A DNA stretch of 64,000 bases from Rhynochetos jubatus (Eukaryota; Chordata; Aves; Eurypygiformes; Rhynochetidae). The notes under the pieces were generated by a model. It was not told where the DNA came from, did no database searches, and worked only from the letters and a program-made list of their open reading frames with translations. The stretch is from contig CM050653.1 in NCBI GenBank assembly GCA_027574665.1, positions 42,854,118 through 42,918,117 on the forward strand. Reading direction: 5' to 3'. Shown in pieces: positions 37,701 to 49,118 of the stretch (its first letter is position 1; the number at the start of each line of letters is the position of its first letter). The translations under genes were made by a program, and so were the position numbers.

Positions 37701-40700
37701 GGAACACATATTAATATAAAACTGTTACTTTGTGTCATACATCATATCTGGTGACATCTGCACTCAACTTGCTGAAAAATCAGCTTACCCAAGTTGCATA
37801 GAAGCTTACCACTACAAAAATTCTGCATTACAGCTCATAATGTACAATTTCCCATCTAGCTATGGTGCAAGACTGCCTCTGATTTTGGGCATTGGACTGA
37901 TTCAGAATCAAATAGTCTTTTCATCATTCTAAAGCTAATTGCCAAGATTTAGTTTTGCCAAACAATCAAAATACATCTTCCTAGAGCAGGAGCAGATATC
38001 ACTGCTCCCACTCCAGCCTGATGGGTTAACCATATTTTACCAAAGTTCAAAAGAATTAACCTGTCTTTAATTTTGACAGAAACAACAATAGCAATCTGGA
38101 GCTTAATTACTGGCCTGCTTACCCAGCAGCTGACCTACAACTCTCTGAAGGCTGCTCTCAGCAGAAATGCCTTCACAGAGCTGGGGCCGCCCTGCTAGCG
38201 AGGTTCTCCCTGCTCTGAAATTAGCATCCTGTGCTAAAATTTAGACTTTGTCTCATCATATTTGTGCAGGGGGAGTTGCAGGCAAGAAGCCTTCCTCAAC
38301 GACTGCCCATGATTTCAAGAAGTCAGATTTCATTTAACTGTTTTTACTGGAATTTGTGCCTCTTGAGAAACTGTAGATTAGTTTCTAGAGGTCACTTGCT
38401 ACAGTCACAATCCAAGCATTCCCTTTCAGGTGTGAAACTCAAGACGTTACTGCTTAAGCCAAATTCACTGGAGCCAGAAGTACTTTAAGTAACCTGTTTG
38501 TTGCTGTTGCTGTGTTCAGAACTTTTCTGTTTCACTGAATCTAAAAAAAATATCACTAAAATTTCATACAGGGAAAAGAATTGCTGCTGTTTGGCAACAC
38601 GCAGGGCTCTATGTTTCTGTAGCTAGGCAAAGGGCGAAGAGTACTGTAAGTCATCCAATAAGAAAAATGTGCTCTATAGCACGAATAATAGTGTAGAAGA
38701 AGCCATTCTTAAGTTAGTTTTTTGAGGGAGGTGGGATGGGGACATTCACATTTATTGTGATGTTTTGAAATTCACTTACCTGCAGCTGGCAAAGGTTTAT
38801 CCCTACATAAAAAACTCTGATATTTTACTTGTTAATTTCCCTAGTTATTTTCTGGAACAGAAACCCAGAGGTGAAATATTAATAACGTTTAAAACCCCAC
38901 CAACAAGGACAATGTGTAAGCAACATTTTCCCATGCATGCACAGACACATATCACAAAGAATGTATTGATTCCTTCCTATAAAAGAATACTCCAATTAAC
39001 AGCCCTTCTGGATACTCATGGGGATCTCAGTTTAACCACAGACTGTAACAACAGACTCACAACATACAAAAGCTATGGAAAAATATCCTGCACTAGTCTT
39101 AATTTACTTCTCAGCAAGAAAAAAAATCAGTTTTGCATGTTGACTAATTTCAAAGCTACTGATTACCTTCCCAAGGGCTCAGCTTATTTTCAGTCTAATA
39201 ACCGTACTGTACTACAAGGGCTGAGGGTAGAGAAATCCCCTTTGTAACCTAGCAATGGTACAATGTGTTTATAGGAAACCTAAGACAGGCTGAAGACTCA
39301 TTAATAGATGAAAAGAATTTTTGGGCAGAGTGCCCCAAAAGTAAATTCTTATAGCTGTACCAGCTCTTGGAAACATCAGAGATTCCTGGCAATGCTGTTA
39401 CAAACTTCCTTGGAGATCATATGTGTTCCCTAAAACCACCTACACACCCACTAACTTTGGTCTCCAAAAGGTACATTTTCCTCCCCAACCTCTGTATAAG
39501 TGCTCTCGGGACAGCTTGCACCATTAACAGAAATCTCTCTTCTCACTATTCAGACTCTGGGAGAAAATGGGTTATAAGTACTGATCACTGCCAAGTACTG
39601 TAACATCTTCATTTAAGGGTTGCTCCCATAGAGAGGGAAGGCTTTCTTGCATCAGGTTGCCAAGACTTAGCTTTATGATTAGGAAAAAAATCTGAGGATA
39701 AACTAATATCTAGATTTGCTATGATGAAATACATACACTAAAGATAGAGTCACAGAAGCACTATAAACATTTTTAAGGAAGTGGAATTTCCTCACGTGCT
39801 CCCATCATCTCAGCAAGCTTCTGAGATTGGTTCAATAGCCACTGGAGTAAGTGGGCTGGACAGCTTCTCCTTTTGAACTTAAGAACCCTTCCCATTTTCT
39901 TTTTACATTTTGGTTTATTTGCCTGTGTTTCCCTGCAATTTGGCACTGAGAAACCAGGACCTTCAGATGTTTGCAGAATGTTTCTTTCTCCCCATCTCAT
40001 GTTATTTTTCTTTTTCAGGCCTTTATTCCCATAGACTTCAACCTGCCTTCTCTGGCTTCTGGCCACCCAGAACCATACCAGTGCAGTTGTATGAATGGCA
40101 TCACTTGGGAAGTAGGCGTGGTATGTCTGGAGTGATCATGTTTACTCTATGACATTGTTCATTTACAGCCTGCCTTGGCGTGCCAACATAAAAACGCTGT
40201 TGTGAAGATGTGACACAGGTCCTACCTTACATCTTACTAAATTTTGGAGAATTGTATCACAAACATATTTTCATGCTCCGATGACCCATTTCACAGGAGA
40301 AACAGGAAAGCTGTGTTACATTATCTTTCCAGGCATACCGTGCTTATTTAAAAAGATGGGCAATGTTTATGCAGAAAATCTCAGCACTGGTCTGAGCTCA
40401 TGTGAGCAATTCCCCCAGTGCCGCTGCCTGGGCACTGTACCATGCAAAATTTAACTGTAACTTGAGACCTATGAAGACAGCAGGTATCTATCTTTCTACC
40501 AGACACTGCTACTTGTCTGCCACTTGTCCTTACCTCAGTAGCTCTTCCTCCTTTCCCTTTCTTTATATATACTGATTATATATCACTGCATGTACAGATC
40601 ACACATGCATATATGCCCGTCTGAGCATTTGAGTTCAACAACCTGAATGAAAGCAATGTATAATAAAACCTTACCCTTACTTACTTTTCAGAAGCCACTT

Positions 40701-40984
40701 AAATAAAATAAGAAATTAAGAAGGTCAGGCTATAAGAACATATTTAAATTTTGGCATGTTCATTTTTATCATAATTCTGGACTTGAAAATGAAATTACAG
40801 TTCCATTTCCATTGAAGCTTTTCTTTGTGAAAATGTTCAAGTATCCTGCCTCAGCTTTTGATCTTACACAAACAAGCCAAAGTTTGATCCAGGGTCCACT
40901 TTTATCTGAAGAAACACAGTGATTTCAAAAACAGGTACTTTCAGATAACTTCAAATCGTTATCCCACTGGTATGTGGGCCAGGT

Positions 40985-41090
40985 GAAGGCAGGGTACTCA
41001 AGGTTAGCCAAGAAAATTACACAGTGATTGAATAAGTGGAAGCATTCAAGGTCACACGACTAATAAGTCATCATTTAAAGATACTGTGGG
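40985..41090 (-). mobile_element. possible MIR-like trace (weak)
   Basis: TTCAAGGTCACACGACTAAT followed by AAGT matches the reverse complement of the MIR block that normally reads CAAGGTCACACAGCTAGTAAGT. GTGATTGAATAAGTGGAA upstream is compatible with its GAGGTTAAGTAACTTG part. Only about 30-50 bases align by eye, so chance is a real possibility. Confidence 0.3.
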
Positions 41091-42795
41091 TCATTATCAA
41101 GGATTGTAGTGACTTCTCCATAACAATAAATGTCTTAGTCCAGAAGTATTTCCGACAAAACGTGTGATTGCACTCAAAGCAGTAAGAGACAGAGAGGCCT
41201 GTGTAATGCCAGAAATTATCACAAATAATTCCTCTTACCTCCAGATCCAACCAGGGGATTATACACCTTTTCTACTGTTACACAGCAAAGAGGACTTAAT
41301 TACTTGGGTTGGGCCAAAGAACTTGGAAAGGGCAGTGCAATCTCTGAGGAAACTGGAAAACTGAAATCTTTCACATAGCTTGAGAATGACCCACTAATGT
41401 CATTGGATAACCTCTCGCTGACATTAATAAGATTATAATTTCCTCTTCCACAAGTGATGTAACCCATTAAAAAGCACAGATGCCTTCAGTAAAATTAAAA
41501 AGCAGGGAGGGCTCCCCACATCTACATGCTATGTACCTCCACCATCCTCAACGCCACCGTGGTTGAAACATCACATATTTACTTGCATTGTAACCTGTGC
41601 ATTTGGAAACTAATAAGCAGAAACTGATTTGTTATAAGGGATAGAAAAGGTGTGATTCTGTTTGCAAAGTCATTACGCACTGTATCACATCTGAGTGCGT
41701 AAGTCTTTTTTTTACATAAAGTTTTGACCAGGTTTAGCGAAACATCCTGGGATAAAAGAACTATAAAAATGCAAATTTTCATTTGCATGAGTGAACCTTT
41801 TAAGGCAATATCTCCAAATTGCTATACTCAATTGTTAAAAATGGCACTTACAGATATCTATATCCTTGGGATAAGGGAATGCAAACAAAGGGAAATTGGC
41901 AAGCCCGTAAGTACATTGCCCTTGTCTGTCCTTCCCTTGAAGAACGAGGCTAAGACATTCTGATACTTAAAGGAGGTTGTAAGAACATTTAATGGCTCGG
42001 TTAGAGTTCTCTGTCTCATAGTTATGCATTGGCAGACCACATCAAATCACCAGCGCGATGTAAATACTTCTGTAGAGCATCACTGAAACAAGCCAGGCAC
42101 CACCGTGCCATTATTGCACAAGCCAAGGTGCAGCAACTTTTACAAAGAGTCACAGAAAAATGCACACTTAGGATGTTACTAAACAATCTACCAAGAAGGG
42201 GAGCCCTGAAGCATCACCATTTTAGCTTTTCAGTTACCATTTTCCTAGTTTCAAAAATTATGTGGTAAAATAAACTAGTGACAAAAGCAATTGGATAAAT
42301 GATACTTCAAAGGCACACAACTGTAAAACTCCTTAACTATTGAAGGAAGTTCATATTAAATATATTAATGGGTCAAGAATTCATAGGAAAGTTGGTAGGA
42401 ACTGCAGCACAGAAGGAATATGCATGGTAGACATAAAGTTGGGGCCCTACTTAGAACTGAGCCAAGAAACAGGACACTTCCCTGGGAAAAATAAGCAATT
42501 TCTTCCTACTGTCAATAACAAATCATGAATGACATATACCAGCAAAATAAGTTTATGATAGAACTAGAGCTAAGTTTTAGTCAACAGATGTGCAAGTCAA
42601 AGCTGCTTCTTAAAAAATAAAACTCCAGTTTAAAAGAGCTACGGTTCTCTAAAACACTTATGGAAGGTTATTTGTGTCATCCACAGAGCATCAGTAACAT
42701 AATTCTTCTCTGTAGATATTCTCTACTATAGTCCCTATGACAAATAAATCTCTGACATACAACATCAGGTCTTCTTTTAAAAAAATTACTAGCTC

Positions 42796-42817
42796 TTTTT
42801 TTTTTTTTTTTTTTTTT
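42796..42817. repeat. T22 run
   Basis: Uninterrupted run of 22 T. No retrotransposed body is recognisable on its 3' side as a minus-strand tail would require. Confidence 0.9.
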
Positions 42818-45309
42818 GTCCTCAGCTTCTGATGCCTCAAATTAATATGATTTTCAGACATGTAGATACTTAAACCTCGGTAGAACAGGTGTCCCCTACC
42901 TAAATGGACATCTCAAAAATGGCATCTTTCAAAAGTTTAGATTTAAATTTAGGAAGGTCATGAACAGTCCAGACACAAGGACTGAAATCTCCAGGGCTTT
43001 TTCACATAAGACTTAACAGTACAGTCAAGCACAAAACAAGTTTTACCACTGTACATTTCTTACAGTCATCCAGACTGATGTGACAGATCACTTCTAAGGA
43101 TCAGGAGACCATTTAACCTTCAAACACATTTAATTCATGGCTTCTAGCTACAGTTGCAGGGGGAAGAATACTTAAGTTCTGAATCTGGAGTTGTTAATAA
43201 TTTTTAGTAGTTTCTATTTCTCACATTTTCAGGTCTCTCTTTCCAGTGGGGTTTAATGACCATATCATGTCAAAAAGTTCCTTCCACAGGAGGTAAGCAG
43301 TAACATTTACTTCAGTGACTACATTGTATTTTATTTAACAGAACCACACTTGTTTAAATTAAGTTAATTGCATTGCAAAAGAACCAGAACACATATGCGC
43401 TACTTTGCACCTCTGGAAAGACTTCTAGGTAGTTACTGGCCTTTTAAGCCAGATATTTCAGTTCTTTCTTCATTATTGTCTTGGGCTCCAGTCTGGCTCC
43501 TTCTGAAAGTACATCTAGTCCTTCAGTGGAATTGAGCTAAACTCTAATTTATGAGTAGGCAGCAAAAAATACAGCTTTCTAAACATTATTTTAGGCTTCA
43601 TATTTATATGAAATATTAGCCTTCTGCTTTTGGAATACTCACTTCAGACACCAAATTTATTGTAAATGATAGGTTTTTCTCTAGAAACAGCCCACATAAT
43701 GTGATGTCTTTTTTCTCCCAACTGCTGAATAGTTTTTATTAATTGGAATATTTTTTTATAAAAGAACACCCATAAAGTCCACATCTCCTCAATTCCTCCA
43801 TCACTTTGTGATTCAGTAGGTAGAGAAGGTCTGCAGTGTCAAACCAAGAGCGTGTAATTTTGAAACTGATAGAAAGACTCTGTCATCCAGAGTCAATAGG
43901 AATAAAAGGTTGAAACTGTACACTTTATTATTTCAAATCTGGAAAAACTTCAAAGCCAAAAGGCTGATTGGAGCTTATTTCATCTTAGATGCATTATTTG
44001 ACTTTCCTTGAATCCTCAGTTAAGATATTTAAGTGAGAATCGCAAGGTGAAAATCTGAGTTTAGCTCTCATTCGCAGTTTAAAGTTCAAGGGAAAAAGAA
44101 TTCACTGTCTTTAACATCTCCAATAACTATTTCAGGGGTGAAATCTTACAGAAAAAAAAAAATTTATGACAATCATCTCTCTTACAAGTGTTTTATTGTT
44201 CTATTTCAAGTGTATCTTTATGGTTTGCAGAATAACTGATTCTGCTATGGAAATAGTGGGCATATTTCATTCTTTAACTGTTTTTATTTGGTACTGTATT
44301 TTCCCCATGAAAAATTAATCCTCTATTTATCCTCAGAAATCTCTCTCTAGTAATGTCTTGAAAATGAGCATCTTATCCATGATGCATGCTACCGATACAC
44401 TCGCAAATAGGAAAGGGAATAAAAGATCTTCCCATCAAGGCTCATCTACCTACAATTCATTTTGCTGCTTTTAGTGGCCCCCACCTTCTACAGTGCCAGA
44501 GGTGCCATGACTAAAAGTCCCTCGGAGATGGCGTAGCGTGGGGATGTACTACTGAAGCATCATCCACACAAAACACGGGCAGTGTGCTGAGAAGAGTGCT
44601 GTTATGGTGAGCTGGTTTTTGAGCTACACTGACAGTTTTATGGAAGGATTTACCTTCCAGATTGCAGCACATAATTTAACATACTAAACTATTGTCTCCG
44701 GCACAAGGAAAATGTTTTATTTTTAAGGGAAAACTATGATAGTACACATACAGATTGACTTATTTCCTGTCAGTTGACACATGTTTGGGAAGCACTCTTT
44801 CCTCCCCACTGCTTTTCTGCAAAGAAAATATTCTAAGCAGCTGATGTTTGAGACCAGCATGCCAAACCCAAATACCTCAGATATTTTTCAGCTTTCTCTA
44901 TGAAAAGCAATATCCGGGTAGCTTTAGAAATCTGTCAGATTATTTTTAAAATCAGACTCCTGACTCACTCTCTCCTCTTGTGCTTGGATATACGTGCTTC
45001 GGTGGGAAACATGCCCTGAATAATATTATTCTTGCAGTAAATACACTACATGGGAGTAATGGGTATGATAATCATGATGTTGAAAAGTTAGGTCAAGAGA
45101 TCAGTTGGATAAGCCTTACCTTCCCCCCAGACTCCAAAGAATTTTGTTGTTAGTCAGGAAACAGCTGCCCTGCGGCAGCAGGGTTCGTATTTTGCTACGC
45201 CCACTTCAGAGTTGTAAACCTCACACCCTTTAAACAGTACAGTACAGGGGTAAAGGAGGGAAGCTGCTCCGAACCAGGGACAGTAAGGAGGACACACTCT
45301 TTGTTCACT

Positions 45310-45500
45310 GCCTAGCTAGCGTGTCTGATCAACGAGGCGGCCAGCAGCTGCTCCGGATGAGGCAGCAGTCCCCAGACTCCTCCAGGATGCTGGCAGGCGC
45401 TGCAGAGGGATACCACGAGTTTTTGGCAGCGTGGCAGCCACCTCGCAGCCACCTCGCAGCCCCAGCTGGGAGCCAGCAGGGCCAGCACATGGCCCTGGCA
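45310..45500. other. locally GC- and CpG-rich patch with a short tandem repeat
   Basis: Clearly richer in G and C than the surrounding AT-rich DNA, with several CpGs (AACGAGGCGGCC, CTCCGGATG, CAGGCGCTG, CACGAG, AGCGTGG). An 11-bp unit CAGCCACCTCG is tandemly doubled (45435-45445, 45446-45456). Several frames stay open on both strands only because GC-rich DNA has few stops. It could be a small regulatory CpG patch, an unrecognised GC-rich repeat or an exon of an unknown transcript. Confidence 0.45.
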
Positions 45501-46150
45501 AGGCAGAGTGCCCACTGAGTTCAGCACCATGCCCATCCATCTTCTCCCACTTCAAACCCTCACCCTTGACCAGCTTTCCCAAAAATTCAGAGGGAAGAAA
45601 CCCTGACACAGATGAAACTTGATGCTGTCTCCCAAGAAGATGTCTCCACCTCCACTGAGTCCTACAAGTTTATATGCTGAATTACATCAGCTGAAAGTCC
45701 TAATTAGGCATTCACAGTTGTCCTGAATTTGTCTAGAAGGCTTATTTCCATTAAAGAGCCATGGATGTTTTTTTCTATATGCAACTAAATTTATATCATT
45801 ATAAATATCCCCTTCTGGCAGCCCTCTCAGTACAAAATCATTTTTCCTCTCAGATAGGGCTCTGAGGTCAAAGGTATATGCACAACATTGTCAATTTTAT
45901 GTAACACGTAACAAATACATTTTAATAGGACACAAATAACCCCTGCCATCATGTTGCTGAATCCAAAATTTCTTCAGTGGATTCTGATTCCTACAACTGG
46001 AAAGGTTCCCACTTCCCATATGGCTGAGGGTTCGGATTGGATGGATTATTAATGTAGTCATTTCTCTTTCTGTTGCTAATAAATGTATAAAATAATCCTG
46101 CTGCACTGTCAGGAAATTCCATCCCAACCTGCTGTAACTCCTTTCTGAAA

Positions 46151-46173
46151 GGGGGGGGGGGGGGGGGGGGGGG
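46151..46173. repeat. G23 homopolymer followed by (AC)n
   Basis: 23 consecutive G, then AACACACACACACCCACCC. Long G runs form G-quadruplexes and are unstable and hard to sequence, so the length in the assembly may be inexact. Confidence 0.85.
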
Positions 46174-47829
46174 AACACACACACCCACCCATAAAACTAA
46201 TCCCTTCTTCAGTTAACTAATGATCTTTCAATTTCAAGTATGAAGAAGAGAATACATGACCTTCAGCCCCTGCCAGGTCACTGAAAATAGTTAAGATTAC
46301 CTTTTTACCATGTCTTTGCATAAAAGCTCATAAGTATGAGATCTACTTTGATTTATCTGAGTCTGAATTTGGTGAAAGTACACAAAAGGATAGAGACAAG
46401 AGAACTTGAAAAAAGAAAAAATCACTCTCTTCATCACCATACATCTTTTCACCATGAAAGTTTTTTATTCCCTCTCTCATTTCTATGTCTTTTTTTCCAA
46501 AAAGGGGATTTTTAAGATAGATACCTTAAATTTTATGACAGATATCTTAAAACTATCCATCTTAAAATTCACATGAAAAAAAGAGGAAAAATCAAACATT
46601 ATAGCACTGTCTCCTCTACAAGGTGAATAAAACACTTCTTCAGAATAATTTTGGCAGCAGTCCCTGGATTTGCTTCCCTATATGCCAATATGGGGATGCC
46701 AATATATATTTTACAAATGTCCATCTATCGTGTCTCTTACTCATTTGTGAAACTGTTTTATGGCAGTGAACAAGACAGGACTGAAAAACCATGCCAGGTG
46801 TTACATGGGTATTCCCTGACTTTGTCAAAGTGTACGCCTGCAGTCTTCCCAGCTCCCCCTAGCCTCATCAGCTTTAGCAAAACCCTATCAGCTAACATAA
46901 GAATTCTCCGAAAGAACTAAACACCGTAACATGAAAGAAATTGCGCCAAACTACAAGGAAAAGGCTATTTCCCCCTTCTCTCTCTCAGATCTGTTCTGGG
47001 AGCACACATGGACACAACGATTCCCAAGGGGTAAATTGAGGACTTCTTGGTACGTACAGGAAAATGCTCTCTCTAGCAACACTTCTCTCTTCTCACTTCT
47101 AGAGAGGAATAAATGTTCCTCTCTTATGGAGCCATTGTGCACCATGAGCTTTGGATGACCATCCTCATGATCTCCTTGCCCCACTCCCTGGAAGATGGAA
47201 ACACCAACCTCCTTTCCTCAAGGGAATTTTTTCCAAACCTCTATGTAGCACAGGTCAAGCCTGCCCTGAGGTTTGTCTGGACTACACATGGGAACAAAAC
47301 CAGCACTGAGACTGGGACAGGAATCCTGGGGAAGGAAGGAGGAACACTGATATGTGCGGAAGTGTCCCTGTCACTGATGGACTGCTACTTCAGCATCTCT
47401 CACTGCAGTTTCAAGCTACTGGGACTGGTGTACTTTTCCTGGAAGTGGAAGCCTCAGAACAGCTGGATTTCCCTGCTCCAAGGAGCTTCTCTGAGTCTTA
47501 GGGCCAGGGGTTGAAGCAAGCAGCAGAAGGAAAGGGGATGTTAATGGAGAAGCATCTCTCTACCTTCAGTCTGATCTCGTCATGGCAGACCACACAATAA
47601 CAAGCAGCTGGACCCCAGGCTGCATTTCGATGCTGTCTCTCACCCGGATTGCAAAGCCAGCCTCCCCAGTCCTCTACAGCGAGGCACCTACACGAACCAA
47701 CAGGCGAGCTGTGGTCCAGACAAGCTTTGCTTCTCTATTACAACTGTCATAAAAGATGGTGCATGAGTACAGAGAGGGTGGTGAGAAGCCCAGGAGCAGT
47801 ACTGGGAGGTCAGGCAGGATCACAAGCAA

Positions 47830-48303
47830 AAGATACGATGCCATTGTGGAAAAGCAAATGCCACACTGCAATGTATAAACAGGAATGTATTCTGGGATAC
47901 GTTAAGGAACACCTCTAATTTACACTGATAAGACCTCAATAGATCCATGTCCAGTTATGGGCAATATACACCAGGAAGCACATGAGCTAAAGTGGAGAAA
48001 GTTTAGAGAAAAAAGATTCATCAGAAAACTGGAAAACAATACCCATGGCAACATAACAAAATGGAATTGCATAGCTTAAAGAGCTAACTAAAGGGAGGCA
48101 CAGTAATAGACTTCAGTGTGGACATGATCTGTTCTCTGTGTTGAGAGTGGAAAGAATAAAAAGTAAAGCCTTTAAATTTCTGCAAAAGAGATTTAGGTGT
48201 GAGGCGAACTAGGCTAACAGTAGGGGCAAGAAAACACTGGAATGGCTTGCTTAGGAGGTTGTGGGGTCTGCCTCATGGGCAACTGTCATAAAAATTAGTG
48301 TGG
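47830..48303 (+). mobile_element. old CR1 LINE, left part (interrupted by a younger CR1)
   Basis: A decayed CR1 ORF2 end of an old, amniote-wide type rather than the younger avian type. Recognisable blocks in order are GCAATGTATAAACAGGAATG (about 47869), GATAAGACCTCAATAGATCC (about 47927), TGTCCAGTTATGGGCA (about 47948) and GGAATTGCATAGCTTAAAGA (about 48063). Then come AACTAAAGGGAGGCACAGTA (about 48087), GCAAAAGAGATTTAGG (about 48182) and TTAGGAGGTTGTGGGG (about 48251). No frame remains open over its length. The copy breaks off within what should be its 3' UTR, where the younger CR1 begins, and appears to resume after it at about 49062. Confidence 0.75.
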
Positions 48304-49061
48304 CTCATCTGGGGAAGAACAACCCCATGTTCCAGTACAGGTTGGGGGCTGTTCTGTTGAAGGGCAGCTCTGGGGAAAAGGACCTTGGATTCCTAGTAGA
48401 CAACAGGATGACCATGAGCCAACAGTGTGCCCTCGCGGCCAAGAAGGCCAATGGCATCCTGGGATGCATTAAGAAAAGCATGGCCAGCAGGTCGAGGGAA
48501 GTTATCCTCCCCCTCTGCTCTGCACTGGTGAGGCCTCCCCTGGAGTGCTGTGTCCTGTTCCGGGCTCCTCAGTTCGAGAAGGACAAGGAGCTACTGGTGA
48601 GGGTCCAGCACAGGGTCACTAGGATGATGAAGGGCCTGGAGCATCTTCCATATGAGGAAAGGCTGAGAGAGCTGGGTCTGTTTAGCTTGGAGAAGAGGAG
48701 GCTGAGGGGGGATCTTACCAATGCTTATCAATATCTAAAGGGTGGGTGTCAGGAGGATGGGGCCAGGCTCTTCTCAGTGGTGTCCAGTGACAGGACTAGG
48801 GGCAATGGCCTTAAACTGGAAAACAGAAGGTTCAGCCTGAACATGAGGAAACCCTTCTTCCCTGTGAGGGTGACAGAGCCCTGGGACAGGCTGCCCAGAG
48901 AGGTGGGGGAGTCTCCTTCGCTGGAGACTTTCAAAAGCTGCCTGGACTTGTTCCTGTGTGATCTGCTCTAGGTGATCCTGCTCTGGCAGGTGGGTTGGAC
49001 TAGATGATCTCTAGAGGTCCGTTTCAACCCCATACACTCCTTGAATCTGTGAATCTCATCT
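48304..49061 (+). mobile_element. younger CR1 LINE, 5'-truncated, inserted into the old CR1
   Basis: Homology starts inside ORF2 at CATCTGGGGAAGAACAACCC (48306) and runs to the 3' terminus without large gaps. The 3' UTR carries GGTTGGACTAGATGATCTCT (48992-49011) and ends in octamer-like TTGAATCTGTGAATCT. The heptamer CTCATCT occurs at both edges (48304-48310, 49055-49061), either as a short target duplication or as microhomology used at insertion. The ORF2 tail is still open, so this copy is much younger than its host CR1 and probably the youngest LINE in the window. The 5' truncation is typical of target-primed reverse transcription. Confidence 0.93.
48306..48971 (+). pseudogene. CR1 ORF2p C-terminal segment, still open
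   Basis: CR1 ORF2p is the endonuclease-reverse transcriptase that copies CR1 RNA at the target site. This frame encodes about 221 residues of the region after the reverse-transcriptase core up to the native stop (TAG 48969-48971). It starts at [14 protein letters not shown]. The family's landmarks follow in order: [108 protein letters not shown] and [12 protein letters not shown]. No stop or frameshift interrupts it. The endonuclease and the RT catalytic motifs are missing because of the 5' truncation, so it cannot be active. The ATG at 48261 lies in the older flanking CR1; the 15 residues before HLG are not part of the protein family. It is a dead fragment, not a host gene. Confidence 0.92.
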
Positions 49062-49118
49062 TGGTGCAATGGAATGGGCTACATGACATCACCAAGTCTC
49101 TTCCATCCTGCACCATCC
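49062..49118 (+). mobile_element. old CR1 LINE, right part (3' UTR remnant)
   Basis: Just after the younger CR1 comes AATGGAATGGGCTACATGAC, then CAAGTCTCTTCCATCCTGCA. This fits the CR1 3' UTR pattern GGACTGGACTAGATGACC followed by AAGGTCCCTTCCATCC. It continues the old CR1 interrupted at about 48303. It is short and diverged, so the call leans on its position. Confidence 0.55.

Larger units (their letters stand above)
26154..40980. other. long noncoding stretch, mostly unique sequence
   Basis: About 15 kb without a gene I can support and without a clear transposable element. It contains T runs (30263-30278, 31302-31318), a CAA-rich run (36963-37010), a 22-bp exact tandem duplication (33815-33858) and two conserved-element candidates. 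The longest frame (38765-39247, 160 codons, plus) shows no domain or known motif and is probably fortuitous in this composition. Confidence 0.5.
41095..47829. other. noncoding stretch with homopolymers and a GC-rich patch
   Basis: No gene recognised. It contains T22 (42796-42817), G23 (46151-46173) and a CpG-containing patch at about 45310-45500. The segment at 47113-47514 is open in one frame for 133 codons, but the translation has no domain I recognise. Confidence 0.5.

Noticed and set aside
38765-39247. 160-codon open frame on the plus strand, possible gene
   Set aside because: The translation shows no domain, repeat or motif I recognise and has no supporting splice or promoter context. 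One frame of this length is expected by chance in 64 kb of six-frame reading.
45312-45609. Overlapping 60-97-codon frames on both strands as genes
   Set aside because: GC-rich sequence has few stop codons; the frames overlap in several phases and none shows a domain.
48261-48305. ATG at 48261 as the start of a 236-residue host protein
   Set aside because: The first 15 residues come from the flanking older CR1; family homology begins at HLGK (48306). The whole frame is a LINE remnant.
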